From assembly GCA_002307275.1 (NCBI GenBank), contig DBTX01000082.1, positions 1 through 42,211 on the forward strand: DNA of 42,211 nt. Reading direction: 5' to 3'. Positions 33,711 to 40,705 of the stretch are shown one piece after another. Positions within the stretch are counted from its first letter, which is position 1; the number at the start of each line of letters is the position of its first letter. Both the position numbers and the translations under genes were made by a program. The DNA is from Hungateiclostridiaceae bacterium UBA1305. Its GTDB lineage: Bacteria; Bacillota; Clostridia; Acetivibrionales; DTU013. The notes under the pieces were generated by a model. The model searched no databases. It was not told where the DNA came from and was given only the letters and a program-made list of their open reading frames with translations.

Positions 33711-34720
33711 ACTTCTCCCTCTTTTACTTCTTTTACTTCTTTTACTTCTTTTATATTTCTGATTTTATAAACCAACGCTGCCAGTTGTTCGGACATTTCA
33801 CGTTTTTTCTCCCCGGAAATATTTTCACCGGTAAACTTAAAACGGTCACTTTCCGTCAGCCAGAAACGGATATCAGGTATATATTCCTGTAGACCGGGCA
33901 GGTTGCTTATCCTGTCTGTCAGTTCGGATGATGTTTTACCTCTGAGCCTGCACGAATATACCGCTTCAAGATATGCTTTAAAGCTGGAGGTCAGTTTGAC
34001 AAAATATTTGCCATCCTCTTCAGGAATACTTTCTGTTTGCCTGATGAAAAGTTGATATGGGGTTAATGAAAATATTTTCCTGTTTTTAAGATGGCTTCGG
34101 AGAACAATCCCGCCTGCCGGAATCATGGCAATCATCAAAACATAGAATATATATCGCCATTCTACGGAAAATGCAGGCTTCAGCGTATTGATATCCCCTT
34201 CGAAAATTCCGTCCCTTTTTATGTCCTTAAGAGTTGATTTAACATCGATTTGAATTTCCTTATTGCCTATCCTGACGCTTTTCTCACCTGGTTCAAATGT
34301 ACGCAGTGTGAGCAGATAATCACCGGCCTCGTCCTTTATATCAACTATTTCAAAATCCTTTTCAGTGAACAGGGCAGTCAATTGGTCTTTAGTATATGCC
34401 TCTGCCGATATCTGTATTTTGATAAGATCGCCCACATAAATACTTCGTTCTTCGGCCAACGTCTGCCCGGTTTGTGCAATGAACAGCAGCGACAGGACCA
34501 ATAGTAAAACTGCTGTCTTTATAACGCATCGGTTCAAAAGAAATTTTTCCGATTGTAGAAAAATTTTCTTACTGCTACTGCGTTTCAACGAGGCTGGTCG
34601 CAAGCTAAGCTTACTGCTCGCCCATGCATCCTGGGCGGGAGATATGCTCACCGCCTGAAAACCAAATCGATAACTACCACCTATAGAGCTGGGGGACACC
34701 TTTTGCCTCGTTATTTTCAT
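33707..34720 (-). CDS. BatD-like/DUF4381-type membrane protein with repeat-derived N-terminal extension
   Basis: A 337-residue protein. After an unusual polar stretch of about 65 residues comes a signal-like helix (IKTAVLLLVLSLLFIAQTG), a short beta domain, a second helix near 175-195 (WRYIFYVLMIAMIPAGGIVL) and a cytoplasmic helical tail. It fills the place of the small BatD/DUF4381 protein in Bat operons. The ATG at 34720 overlaps the DUF58 stop codon (ATGA) and has AGAAGGA upstream. The first 65 residues coincide with palindromic repeat D and further hairpins, so they look like inserted DNA that kept the frame. A TTG at 34537 would restore a normal signal peptide but has only a weak ribosome site. 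The C-terminus holds (KEV)n from a 9-base tandem repeat. Confidence 0.65.
   Translation of the reverse strand: MKITRQKVSPSSIGGSYRFGFQAVSISPAQDAWASSKLSLRPASLKRSSSKKIFLQSEKFLLNRCVIKTAVLLLVLSLLFIAQTGQTLAEERSIYVGDLIKIQISAEAYTKDQLTALFTEKDFEIVDIKDEAGDYLLTLRTFEPGEKSVRIGNKEIQIDVKSTLKDIKRDGIFEGDINTLKPAFSVEWRYIFYVLMIAMIPAGGIVLRSHLKNRKIFSLTPYQLFIRQTESIPEEDGKYFVKLTSSFKAYLEAVYSCRLRGKTSSELTDRISNLPGLQEYIPDIRFWLTESDRFKFTGENISGEKKREMSEQLAALVYKIRNIKEVKEVKEVKEGEV
33716..33754 (-). repeat. 9-base tandem repeat coding KEV
   Basis: About three and a half copies of TTTTACTTC on the plus strand near the 3' end of the BatD-like gene, giving KEVKEVKEVKEG. The repeat keeps the frame, so copy-number change would alter only the tail length. 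Confidence 0.7.
34590..34631 (+). repeat. Palindromic repeat, copy D (inside the BatD-like gene)
   Basis: GAGGCTGGTCG, inner inverted repeat G-C-AAGCT-A-AGCTT-A-C (34600-34614), then TGCTCGCCCATGCATCC. The flanks match copies A, B and C, but the inner stem has a different sequence that is still self-complementary. In the gene it encodes part of AWASSKLSLRPAS. Confidence 0.75.
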
Positions 34721-35538
34721 CTCTGAATCCTTCTTCTGAAAAATTGTTGCAATGGTTTGACATAGTCTTCGTCTGTATAAATATTGATCAGGCTGCTCCC
34801 GGTCGGACCGGGTTTAGCGTCCATCCTGTATTCATTTCTAAGGTTGTCCAGAGTAATTGTCTCTCCCGATTCAAGGTCTTCAAAGGCAAATATGGCGCCT
34901 GCCGGAATTGCTTCCTCCGTTCTGTCGACAACACGTATCAGAACCAGATCATGGCGTCCGGATATGATTTTCAGTTCTTTTTTATATCCTTCGTCGAGAA
35001 AGTCGGATATTAAAATAACTACACTCTTTTTTTTCTCTATACGGTTAAAATATTGAAGAGCGGATGACAGATCAGTACCGCGAAACTGAGGCTGGAAATT
35101 CAAAATACTTTCTATTATTGCCAGGACATGCTTCCTTCCGTTTTTTGAAGGAATAAATTTTTCGACTCTGTCCGTAAAAAAAATAACACCTACCCTGTCA
35201 TTGTTCCGTGTCGCTGAAAATGCCAAAGTAGCACCTAATTCGGCAATCAATGCTTTTTTACTGCCAAAGCTGTTGGAGCGGGACATATCTATTAAAAGAA
35301 ATATATTTAATTCCCGTTCCTCACAAAATTGCTTTACAAAGGCTTTATTATGGCGTGCAGTTACATTCCAGTCGATATTTCTGACATCATCGCCATAGTA
35401 ATACTGCCTTATGCTCTCGAATTCCATTCCTTTTCCCCTGAACCCGGAGCGGTATTCACCCGAAAAATTTTCATCGACCAGTTTTTTCGATTTTATCTCA
35501 ATTCGCCGTATTTTCCTGATCAGGTCACTGGACAGCAT
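34717..35538 (-). CDS. DUF58 domain protein
   Basis: A 273-residue cytoplasmic protein with the DUF58 signature GMEFESIRQYYYGDDVRNID followed by WNVTARHN (about 37-64) and a VWA-like fold starting LLIDMSRSNS (D84-x-S86-x-S88). DUF58 proteins regularly follow moxR and are thought to link the AAA+ ATPase to membrane partners. ATG at 35538 has AAGGAG 8 bases upstream. The longer frame to 35610 (MCSGMHGRAVDFSQ) is produced by palindromic repeat B and is not used. Its stop codon overlaps the start of the next gene. Confidence 0.88.
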   Translation of the reverse strand: MLSSDLIRKIRRIEIKSKKLVDENFSGEYRSGFRGKGMEFESIRQYYYGDDVRNIDWNVTARHNKAFVKQFCEERELNIFLLIDMSRSNSFGSKKALIAELGATLAFSATRNNDRVGVIFFTDRVEKFIPSKNGRKHVLAIIESILNFQPQFRGTDLSSALQYFNRIEKKKSVVILISDFLDEGYKKELKIISGRHDLVLIRVVDRTEEAIPAGAIFAFEDLESGETITLDNLRNEYRMDAKPGPTGSSLINIYTDEDYVKPLQQFFRRRIQR

Positions 35539-35557
35539 ATTGAATCTCCTTATCTCC

Positions 35558-35600
35558 GGGGCCGTTCGTTGACTGAAGTCAACTGCTCGCCCATGCATCC
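35558..35600 (+). repeat. Palindromic repeat, copy B
   Basis: GGGGCCGTTC, inner inverted repeat GTTGACTGAAGTCAAC (35568-35583), then TGCTCGCCCATGCATCC. It fills most of the 78-base gap between moxR and the DUF58 gene, on the same strand orientation as C and D. Confidence 0.85.
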
Positions 35601-35616
35601 CGGAACACAAGCCATA

Positions 35617-36612
35617 TTACGGTAAGTTGACCTGCTCCAGAATTTCTGCTATGATCTCTTCTGAAGTGATCTCCTCGGCTTCCGCTTCATACGTAAGTAT
35701 AATCCTGTGTCGTAATATGTCATAAACCAAATCCTTGATATCATCCGGTACAACATAATTGCGTCCTTCAATAAATGCCTTGCCTTTCGCAGCTTTTATC
35801 AGGTTGATCGAGGCACGCGGAGAAGCGCCGCACGCTATATTCTTTGAATCTTCCCTGGTTTTAAAAATGATGTCGAGTACATAATTTTCGATGTTTTCGT
35901 CTACATAGATACCATCGATTTTTTTTCGCATTTCAGAAATATCCTTAGCGGATAATATCTTTGTGACTGCAGTTTCGCCGGGGCTGGTCGTTGACGAAGT
36001 CAACTGCTCGCCCATACATCCTGATTGCTCTCCTGTAAAGCGCTTAATAATTTTTCTTTCTTCATCTCTATTTGGATAATTTATTTTCAATTTCATCATA
36101 AAACGGTCCTGCTGTGCTTCGGGAAGAGGATATGTACCTTGCTGCTCAAGGGGATTCTGGGTTGCCAATACCAAAAAGGGGTCATCCAACAAGTAGGTTG
36201 TCTCTCCGATCGTCACCTGTTTTTCCTGCATCGCCTCAAGTAAAGCCGACTGCACCTTGGCAGGCGCGCGGTTTATTTCATCTGCAAGAATCAGATTAGT
36301 GAATATCGGACCTTTTTTGATTACAAATTCACCGGTATTCTGTTTGTATATCTCCGTACCCAATATATCAGCCGGAAGTAGATCCGGTGTAAACTGTATC
36401 CTTTTAAAATCGACTCCAACTACTTTTGCAAATGTATCTGCTGTCAATGATTTGGCTAATCCGGGGACGCCCTCCAGCAATATATGCCCACCGGTCAAAA
36501 GGCCGATCAGTATCCTGTCAACCATATAATCCTGGCCAACGATCACTTTATTAATTTCTGCTTTTAATAAAGCTAATTTCTTACCTTCTTCAAGGAAGCT
36601 CGTTCCTTCCAT
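35617..36612 (-). CDS. moxR: MoxR family AAA+ ATPase with in-frame repeat insertion
   Basis: A 331-residue AAA+ ATPase, first gene of the Bat operon. Walker A is GVPGLAKS (48-55), Walker B LILADE (107-112) followed by INRAPAKVQSALLEAMQE, and sensor 1 ATQNP (150-154). MoxR ATPases act as chaperones that activate or assemble partners, usually together with VWA proteins. GGAGG lies 8 bases before the ATG. Between helices after KRFTGEQ, residues about 197-213 (SGCMGEQLTSSTTSPGE) are encoded by palindromic repeat C and are not expected from the family; the following AVTKILSAKDISEM resumes normal MoxR sequence. The site is a probable surface loop, so the protein may well be functional. Confidence 0.93.
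   Translation of the reverse strand: MEGTSFLEEGKKLALLKAEINKVIVGQDYMVDRILIGLLTGGHILLEGVPGLAKSLTADTFAKVVGVDFKRIQFTPDLLPADILGTEIYKQNTGEFVIKKGPIFTNLILADEINRAPAKVQSALLEAMQEKQVTIGETTYLLDDPFLVLATQNPLEQQGTYPLPEAQQDRFMMKLKINYPNRDEERKIIKRFTGEQSGCMGEQLTSSTTSPGETAVTKILSAKDISEMRKKIDGIYVDENIENYVLDIIFKTREDSKNIACGASPRASINLIKAAKGKAFIEGRNYVVPDDIKDLVYDILRHRIILTYEAEAEEITSEEIIAEILEQVNLP
35980..36021 (+). repeat. Palindromic repeat, copy C (inside moxR)
   Basis: GGGGCTGGTC, inner inverted repeat GTTGAC-GAA-GTCAAC (35989-36003), then TGCTCGCCCATACATCC. It is inserted within the moxR reading frame without breaking it. Confidence 0.85.
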
Positions 36613-36653
36613 CCTTTATTCCTCCCTGACAATATAATTTAGCCGATAATGAA

Positions 36654-36682
36654 ATACTATTGAAGCAGTCGTGACTTGTCAA
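36654..36682 (-). promoter_or_regulatory. Promoter of the MoxR/Bat operon
   Basis: On the minus strand TTGACA (36677-36682), a 17-base spacer and TAGTAT (36654-36659), 42 bases upstream of the moxR start codon. Perfect -35, fair -10. Confidence 0.6.
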
Positions 36683-36785
36683 TTGAGTATTCCGATAGTT
36701 AACAGAAAGTTCATAGAAAGTTTATAAAATCGGCATTAAATGCGGAATGGTATATTTGCGCAGAACACAAGAGGAGTGTCAGACT

Positions 36786-36887
36786 ATGTTCCTGTCCTAT
36801 TTTAATCAGGCTTGTTATATAAGTACCTCTGGAGAAGTTTTTGAAGAAGGAAGCATTACTTTGAAGAAGGAAACATTATTTAAATGA
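36786..36887 (+). CDS. Possible 33-residue small protein
   Basis: An ATG at 36786 with GAGGAG 10-11 bases upstream opens a 33-codon frame reading MFLSYFNQACYISTSGEVFE, then EGSITLKKETLFK and TGA. The second half overlaps the 20-base tandem repeat of this gap. No family is recognised. The ribosome site is good, but no clear promoter was found, so it may be chance or a remnant of a longer gene. Confidence 0.25.
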   Translation: MFLSYFNQACYISTSGEVFEEGSITLKKETLFK

Positions 36888-37168
36888 ATACTCGTCCCAA
36901 ACTTTAAATTTTGAGCTGTTTATCTACTGTGTACAAAAAAATGTACTATTGATGAATTAGATAATAAAAAATGCTCATTTTTTCAAGTTTAGGCCACCAG
37001 AAGTTAATTATCCACCTGAATTAGTGCCTTTTTATGGACTTTGTACCTTAAAATATGTGAAAATCCCATTATTTCATTGAAAATTTGGCCCCTACTTGAA
37101 ATTTTGCACAATATTACAGTATATCATGACCTTGGTTGATATCGTGAAGCAAGGGGACGGTTCGAGAT

Positions 37169-37259
37169 TACTGAAAAAGTCACTTTTTTCTTAAATTTGA
37201 TGCTTGAAACCCGTATAACTTCGTTGGTATTTTTTCAGAAGCAGTACTTTTTCAGTGGT
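37169..37259. mobile_element. Possible MITE-like element
   Basis: Bounded by ACTGAAAAAGT and its exact inverse ACTTTTTCAGT. The interior of about 70 bases is A+T-rich without a coding frame. The size and terminal repeats fit a non-autonomous insertion element, but no target-site duplication was established. Confidence 0.3.
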
Positions 37260-37353
37260 TTCAGACGATTCTCTTGCTTCAAAAGACGCGCTTCAAACCT
37301 GCATCCCTGCACTGCGCTTACTTTTTATGGTGTTCATTGATGCTTGTTATAGT

Positions 37354-39087
37354 TCAATTATGTTTCATCTTCAATTTTGCATTTTCTGCGTAACGCTTTA
37401 TTTTCAACGTAGTCGTTTTAACAAATTCGTTGTCGCGCAAGGTGAAGGTGCTGATGCGTTTGTACAGCGGCATATCCTTGTTGGCGCTTTTGACCACTTC
37501 TGAAATGATGCTCATAATATCTTCCTTTGACACGCTGACAACCTTCAAACTTTCCTTGATTGCCTCAAGATTAGGTAAGATATAGGCTTGAACAAATGTT
37601 TCACCCGACTTGCCATCCTCATAACCTGCCACCATTGATTCCAGAACATATGGACTTCTGTTTATAAAGGACTCCACCTCTTCCGGGAAAATATTCTTGC
37701 CGTTTTTGGTCACGATAACATTTTTCAGTCTCCCGGTAATAAAATATGCACCCGCTTTATCCACCTTACCCAGGTCGCCTGTACGAAACCATCCGTCCTT
37801 GAGGCATTTAGCCGTAGCTTCCTCGTTTTTATAATATCCGAGCATGACGTTGTCGCCCTTTGTGACAATCTCGCCAATACCATTTTCATCAGTGTTTTCG
37901 ATCCTGACCTCAACACCCGGCAACGGCAGACCGATCGAAGCATTTCCGTAAAAATTATCACGTTCTCCTATGACAAGAGGAGAGCATTCAGTCAGCCCAT
38001 AACCCTGCAGTACCTTGAAGCCAAGACTGTTCAATCCGTTTGAGACCTCCGGACTAATGGCGGCCGCACCTGTTATAATCAACCTCAGCCGTCCTCCAAA
38101 TTTTTTGTGTATGGTTTTGAACATGCTGCGTCTGATATCGATTCCAACGGTATTCAACACCGCGCCGACAGCCATCATGACCTTGAGCAGCAGCTTCATT
38201 CCAGGCTTTTTGCCCGCCTGCTCCCAGATCTTTTTATGCATATTTTCCAGCAGAAGAGGAACCGTAACCAATACTGTCGGCTTAACTTCCAGAAAATTCT
38301 TCTGAATGTGCTTAAGGCCTTCATTGAATGCAATGGTGCCCCCGCAGTAAATGAAGCACAGAAAGCCGATCGTGCATTCATACGTGTGATGGATCGGAAG
38401 AATGGAAAGTGTGATGTCCTCACTGGTGACACGGACTGTCTTCAAGATGTCCATAACATTTGAACAGATATTCTTCTGGGAAAGCATGACACCTTTGGCA
38501 AGGTCCGTCGTCCCTGAGGTGAAAAGAAGGATACTCAGTGCTGCGTTATCAATTTTGTATTCATCTGGATTCATGTTTCCCAGTGCCAGCAGTTGTCTGC
38601 CATTTTCGACAAGCTTTCGAAGCGACATGAAATCTTCCGTATCCTCATCAATATCCATATTAATAAAATATTTGACCGGTGTGTCGGATCGCTTTATTGA
38701 CAATATGTCTTTTTCATATTTGCCCGAAAAAATAAGGGCTTCAGATCCGCTCCTCTGAAGCAAATTGCCCTTCTCCGCTGCCGGCAGTTCCTTGTCGAGA
38801 GGTACGACGACACCCGTGTGGTTTGTTACTGCGAGATAGGAGGCACACCATTCATACCGGTTTTCACTCATTACTGCAATAAAGGAGCCTCTGAGCCCAA
38901 GCGAAACAAGCGCCGCACCAAGTGCGTCAACATCCTCTTTGAATTGTTTGTGAGTGATGCTTCTGAAAGCGCCGCTTTCATTCCTTACCCAAAATGCCGC
39001 CTTGTCTGCAAAGGCAGTCGAGCTGTATTCCAGTAGTTCTTTGAAGTCATTGATGTTTGCCACTTCATATAATGGTTTCAGTGCCAT
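37354..39087 (-). CDS. AMP-dependent acyl-CoA synthetase (long-chain fatty acid-CoA ligase type)
   Basis: A 577-residue member of the ANL adenylate-forming family. The P-loop LLFTSGTTDLAKGVMLSQKN lies near 185-205, YGLTECSP in the middle, and RTGDLGKVDKAGAYFITGRL with KNVIVTKNGKNIFPEEVE near 430-465. These enzymes activate a carboxylate with ATP and transfer it to CoA or a carrier; the overall pattern is closest to long-chain fatty acid ligases. ATG at 39087 is preferred because GAGGTGG is 9 bases away; it is too close to the ATG at 39093. It could handle fatty acid released by the lipase-like hydrolase in the glycerol operon, but the two are far apart and the link is inference. No acyl carrier gene is adjacent. 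Confidence 0.88.
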   Translation of the reverse strand: MALKPLYEVANINDFKELLEYSSTAFADKAAFWVRNESGAFRSITHKQFKEDVDALGAALVSLGLRGSFIAVMSENRYEWCASYLAVTNHTGVVVPLDKELPAAEKGNLLQRSGSEALIFSGKYEKDILSIKRSDTPVKYFINMDIDEDTEDFMSLRKLVENGRQLLALGNMNPDEYKIDNAALSILLFTSGTTDLAKGVMLSQKNICSNVMDILKTVRVTSEDITLSILPIHHTYECTIGFLCFIYCGGTIAFNEGLKHIQKNFLEVKPTVLVTVPLLLENMHKKIWEQAGKKPGMKLLLKVMMAVGAVLNTVGIDIRRSMFKTIHKKFGGRLRLIITGAAAISPEVSNGLNSLGFKVLQGYGLTECSPLVIGERDNFYGNASIGLPLPGVEVRIENTDENGIGEIVTKGDNVMLGYYKNEEATAKCLKDGWFRTGDLGKVDKAGAYFITGRLKNVIVTKNGKNIFPEEVESFINRSPYVLESMVAGYEDGKSGETFVQAYILPNLEAIKESLKVVSVSKEDIMSIISEVVKSANKDMPLYKRISTFTLRDNEFVKTTTLKIKRYAENAKLKMKHN

Positions 39088-39282
39088 TTGCATCCACCTC
39101 AGAAATCAGATTTTTTTAGGTTTCCATACAAATATAATAACACATTTGTAGTTGTTTATGTTCAATTTATATAACATACAACAGTTCATCTTATTGTCAA
39201 CGTAACAAATGAATCTGTGCCCAGCAAAATCCGGGCTGCAAACCGGTTCGAGACCTGCTCATCGGATTCAGGCAGAGACACT

Positions 39283-39909
39283 TTATTCATTTTTCTTCCT
39301 CCGCTTTTTGCAGATTACTGTAAAATCATTTTTCAGGTACGCCTCAATGAATTGTACTTTTTCAATAACACCGGAGTATTTCTCCAGTATTTCACTGATT
39401 TCATCGGGTTGAAAATAGAAGTATTTATCTTCTCTGTCGGGAGATGCAAAATGCAGCAGATTGAATACCACCGCACTGGAGGAAAGACGCAGGAAGAGGT
39501 CAAGGGCATTAATCAGGAATTCCCTGTTGTTTCCAAGGTTCAGATTGAATATCCCTGAAGCATATATGACATCAAAAGAATTATCCTTGAAAATGTTGTC
39601 CTTAAAGATATCGACGAGGAAGAAATCTGCGCCGAGCTGTTTGTTTTTAGCCTTTTCGATCATTTTATCCAGGATGTCGACACCGGTGTAGTTTATGTCG
39701 ATACCCTGACTTCTTATATATTCCAGAAGGTTTCCGGTGCCGCAGCCAACATCCAGCAGGGTCTTGCCCTTCAGGTCAACTGAGGATAACAGCATGTCGA
39801 ACCTCAGTTTCTGAGCCTCTTCACTTTCCCATCCAAGTATGCCGTACTCAGGCAGACCTTTTGCCATGTTGTCTTCATAATATGTCTTGATAATCTTTAG
39901 TTTATCCAT
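39283..39909 (-). CDS. Class I SAM-dependent methyltransferase
   Basis: A 208-residue Rossmann-fold methyltransferase. Motif I is TLLDVGCGTGNLLEYI (51-66), the acidic residue of motif II appears in YTGVDILDKMIEKAK, and DVIYASGIFNLNL gives motif IV. It ends in a basic KKRRKKNE tail. The substrate cannot be told. GGAGAG precedes the ATG. It is on the same strand as the ligase, about 195 bases upstream, and probably transcribed separately. Confidence 0.85.
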   Translation of the reverse strand: MDKLKIIKTYYEDNMAKGLPEYGILGWESEEAQKLRFDMLLSSVDLKGKTLLDVGCGTGNLLEYIRSQGIDINYTGVDILDKMIEKAKNKQLGADFFLVDIFKDNIFKDNSFDVIYASGIFNLNLGNNREFLINALDLFLRLSSSAVVFNLLHFASPDREDKYFYFQPDEISEILEKYSGVIEKVQFIEAYLKNDFTVICKKRRKKNE

Positions 39910-40064
39910 GAGTTACAGTCTCTCCAAGTGTATTAGATACTTCCATAATAGCCTATTGCATGAAGTCGGTCAATAAATACGGGAAGATCACTTGAGATTT
40001 TCCCACGATAATGCAAAATATATGCGGATGTATCGGATGTCCTTCCTGTTCCCGCATGATCACC

Positions 40065-40094
40065 TTGCTATACTGTAATACAATTTGGTATAAT
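40065..40094 (+). promoter_or_regulatory. Promoter of the LOG-family gene
   Basis: TTGCTA (40065-40070), an 18-base spacer and perfect TATAAT (40089-40094), placing the transcript start about 19 bases before the ATG, just ahead of GGAGG. Confidence 0.7.
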
Positions 40095-40119
40095 GGACAA
40101 AATGCTTCTGGAGGTATAA

Positions 40120-40695
40120 ATGGATAAGGTTATATGTGTTTACAGTTCATCAAGCAATTCCATTGATGCCGCTTATTTTGCAATGGCGGCTGAATTGGGC
40201 AAGGCAATTGCTTTAAATAAAGATGTCCTGCTTTTTGGAGGCGGTATGCGCGGACTCATGGGCGCAACAGCAACAGCAGTTTATGAACACGGGGGAAGAA
40301 TAGTTGGCGTTATACCAAGGGCATTAAATCAAAAGGGCGTTGTTTACGAAACCTGTAATGAGCTGATTGTTACAAAGGATATGCGTAAAAGAAAATCTGT
40401 GATGGATGCCAGATCAGATGCTTTCATTGCACTTCCCGGCGGATTCGGCACATTTGAGGAATTGCTGGAAATGATTACATTAAAGCAGCTCAAATATCAT
40501 AACAAGCCGATAGTGATCCTAAATAGCAATGGCTACTATGATTTCCTCCTAAAGCAGTTTGACCAGATTATTGACCAGCATTTTGCCAAACCGGAAAGTT
40601 ACTCACTGTACTATGTCACTGCAGATGTATCAGACGCGCTGGACTATATATGCAACTATACACCAGTTGAATTCAAGGACAAATGGCTGACTTGA
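40120..40695 (+). CDS. LOG family protein (cytokinin riboside 5'-monophosphate phosphoribohydrolase type)
   Basis: A 191-residue Rossmann-like protein of the TIGR00730 family, once called lysine decarboxylase-like. The diagnostic PGGFGTFEE (106-114) and the preceding MRKRKSVM are present. Characterised members cleave the glycosidic bond of nucleoside 5'-monophosphates, releasing the base and ribose 5-phosphate. Length is typical. GGAGG lies 6 bases before the ATG. It is a single-gene unit; its stop codon faces the end of the glycoside hydrolase-like gene with 10 bases between. Its role in bacteria is probably nucleotide salvage or housekeeping. Confidence 0.9.
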   Translation: MDKVICVYSSSSNSIDAAYFAMAAELGKAIALNKDVLLFGGGMRGLMGATATAVYEHGGRIVGVIPRALNQKGVVYETCNELIVTKDMRKRKSVMDARSDAFIALPGGFGTFEELLEMITLKQLKYHNKPIVILNSNGYYDFLLKQFDQIIDQHFAKPESYSLYYVTADVSDALDYICNYTPVEFKDKWLT

Positions 40696-40705
40696 CGGAA
40701 TCGTT

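Larger units (their letters stand above)
36690..37353. other. Gene-poor A+T-rich gap with mobile-element remnants
   Basis: About 660 bases. It holds a 20-base tandem repeat (TTGAAGAAGGAAGCATTACT and a variant, 36841-36880). It also has the phrase GCAAGGGGACGGTTC (37149-37163), which resembles dispersed sequences linked to REP-associated transposases, and an 11-base perfect inverted repeat ACTGAAAAAGT / ACTTTTTCAGT about 90 bases apart (37169-37259), like the ends of a small non-autonomous element. No intact transposase is present. Confidence 0.45.

Noticed and set aside
35539..35610. N-terminal extension MCSGMHGRAVDFSQ of the DUF58 protein
   Set aside because: It is translated palindrome B; the ATG at 35538 has a good ribosome site and begins normal DUF58 sequence.
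36000..36060. A CRISPR array made of the palindromic repeats
   Set aside because: The copies are dispersed over 10 kb, in both orientations and without regular spacers or cas genes.
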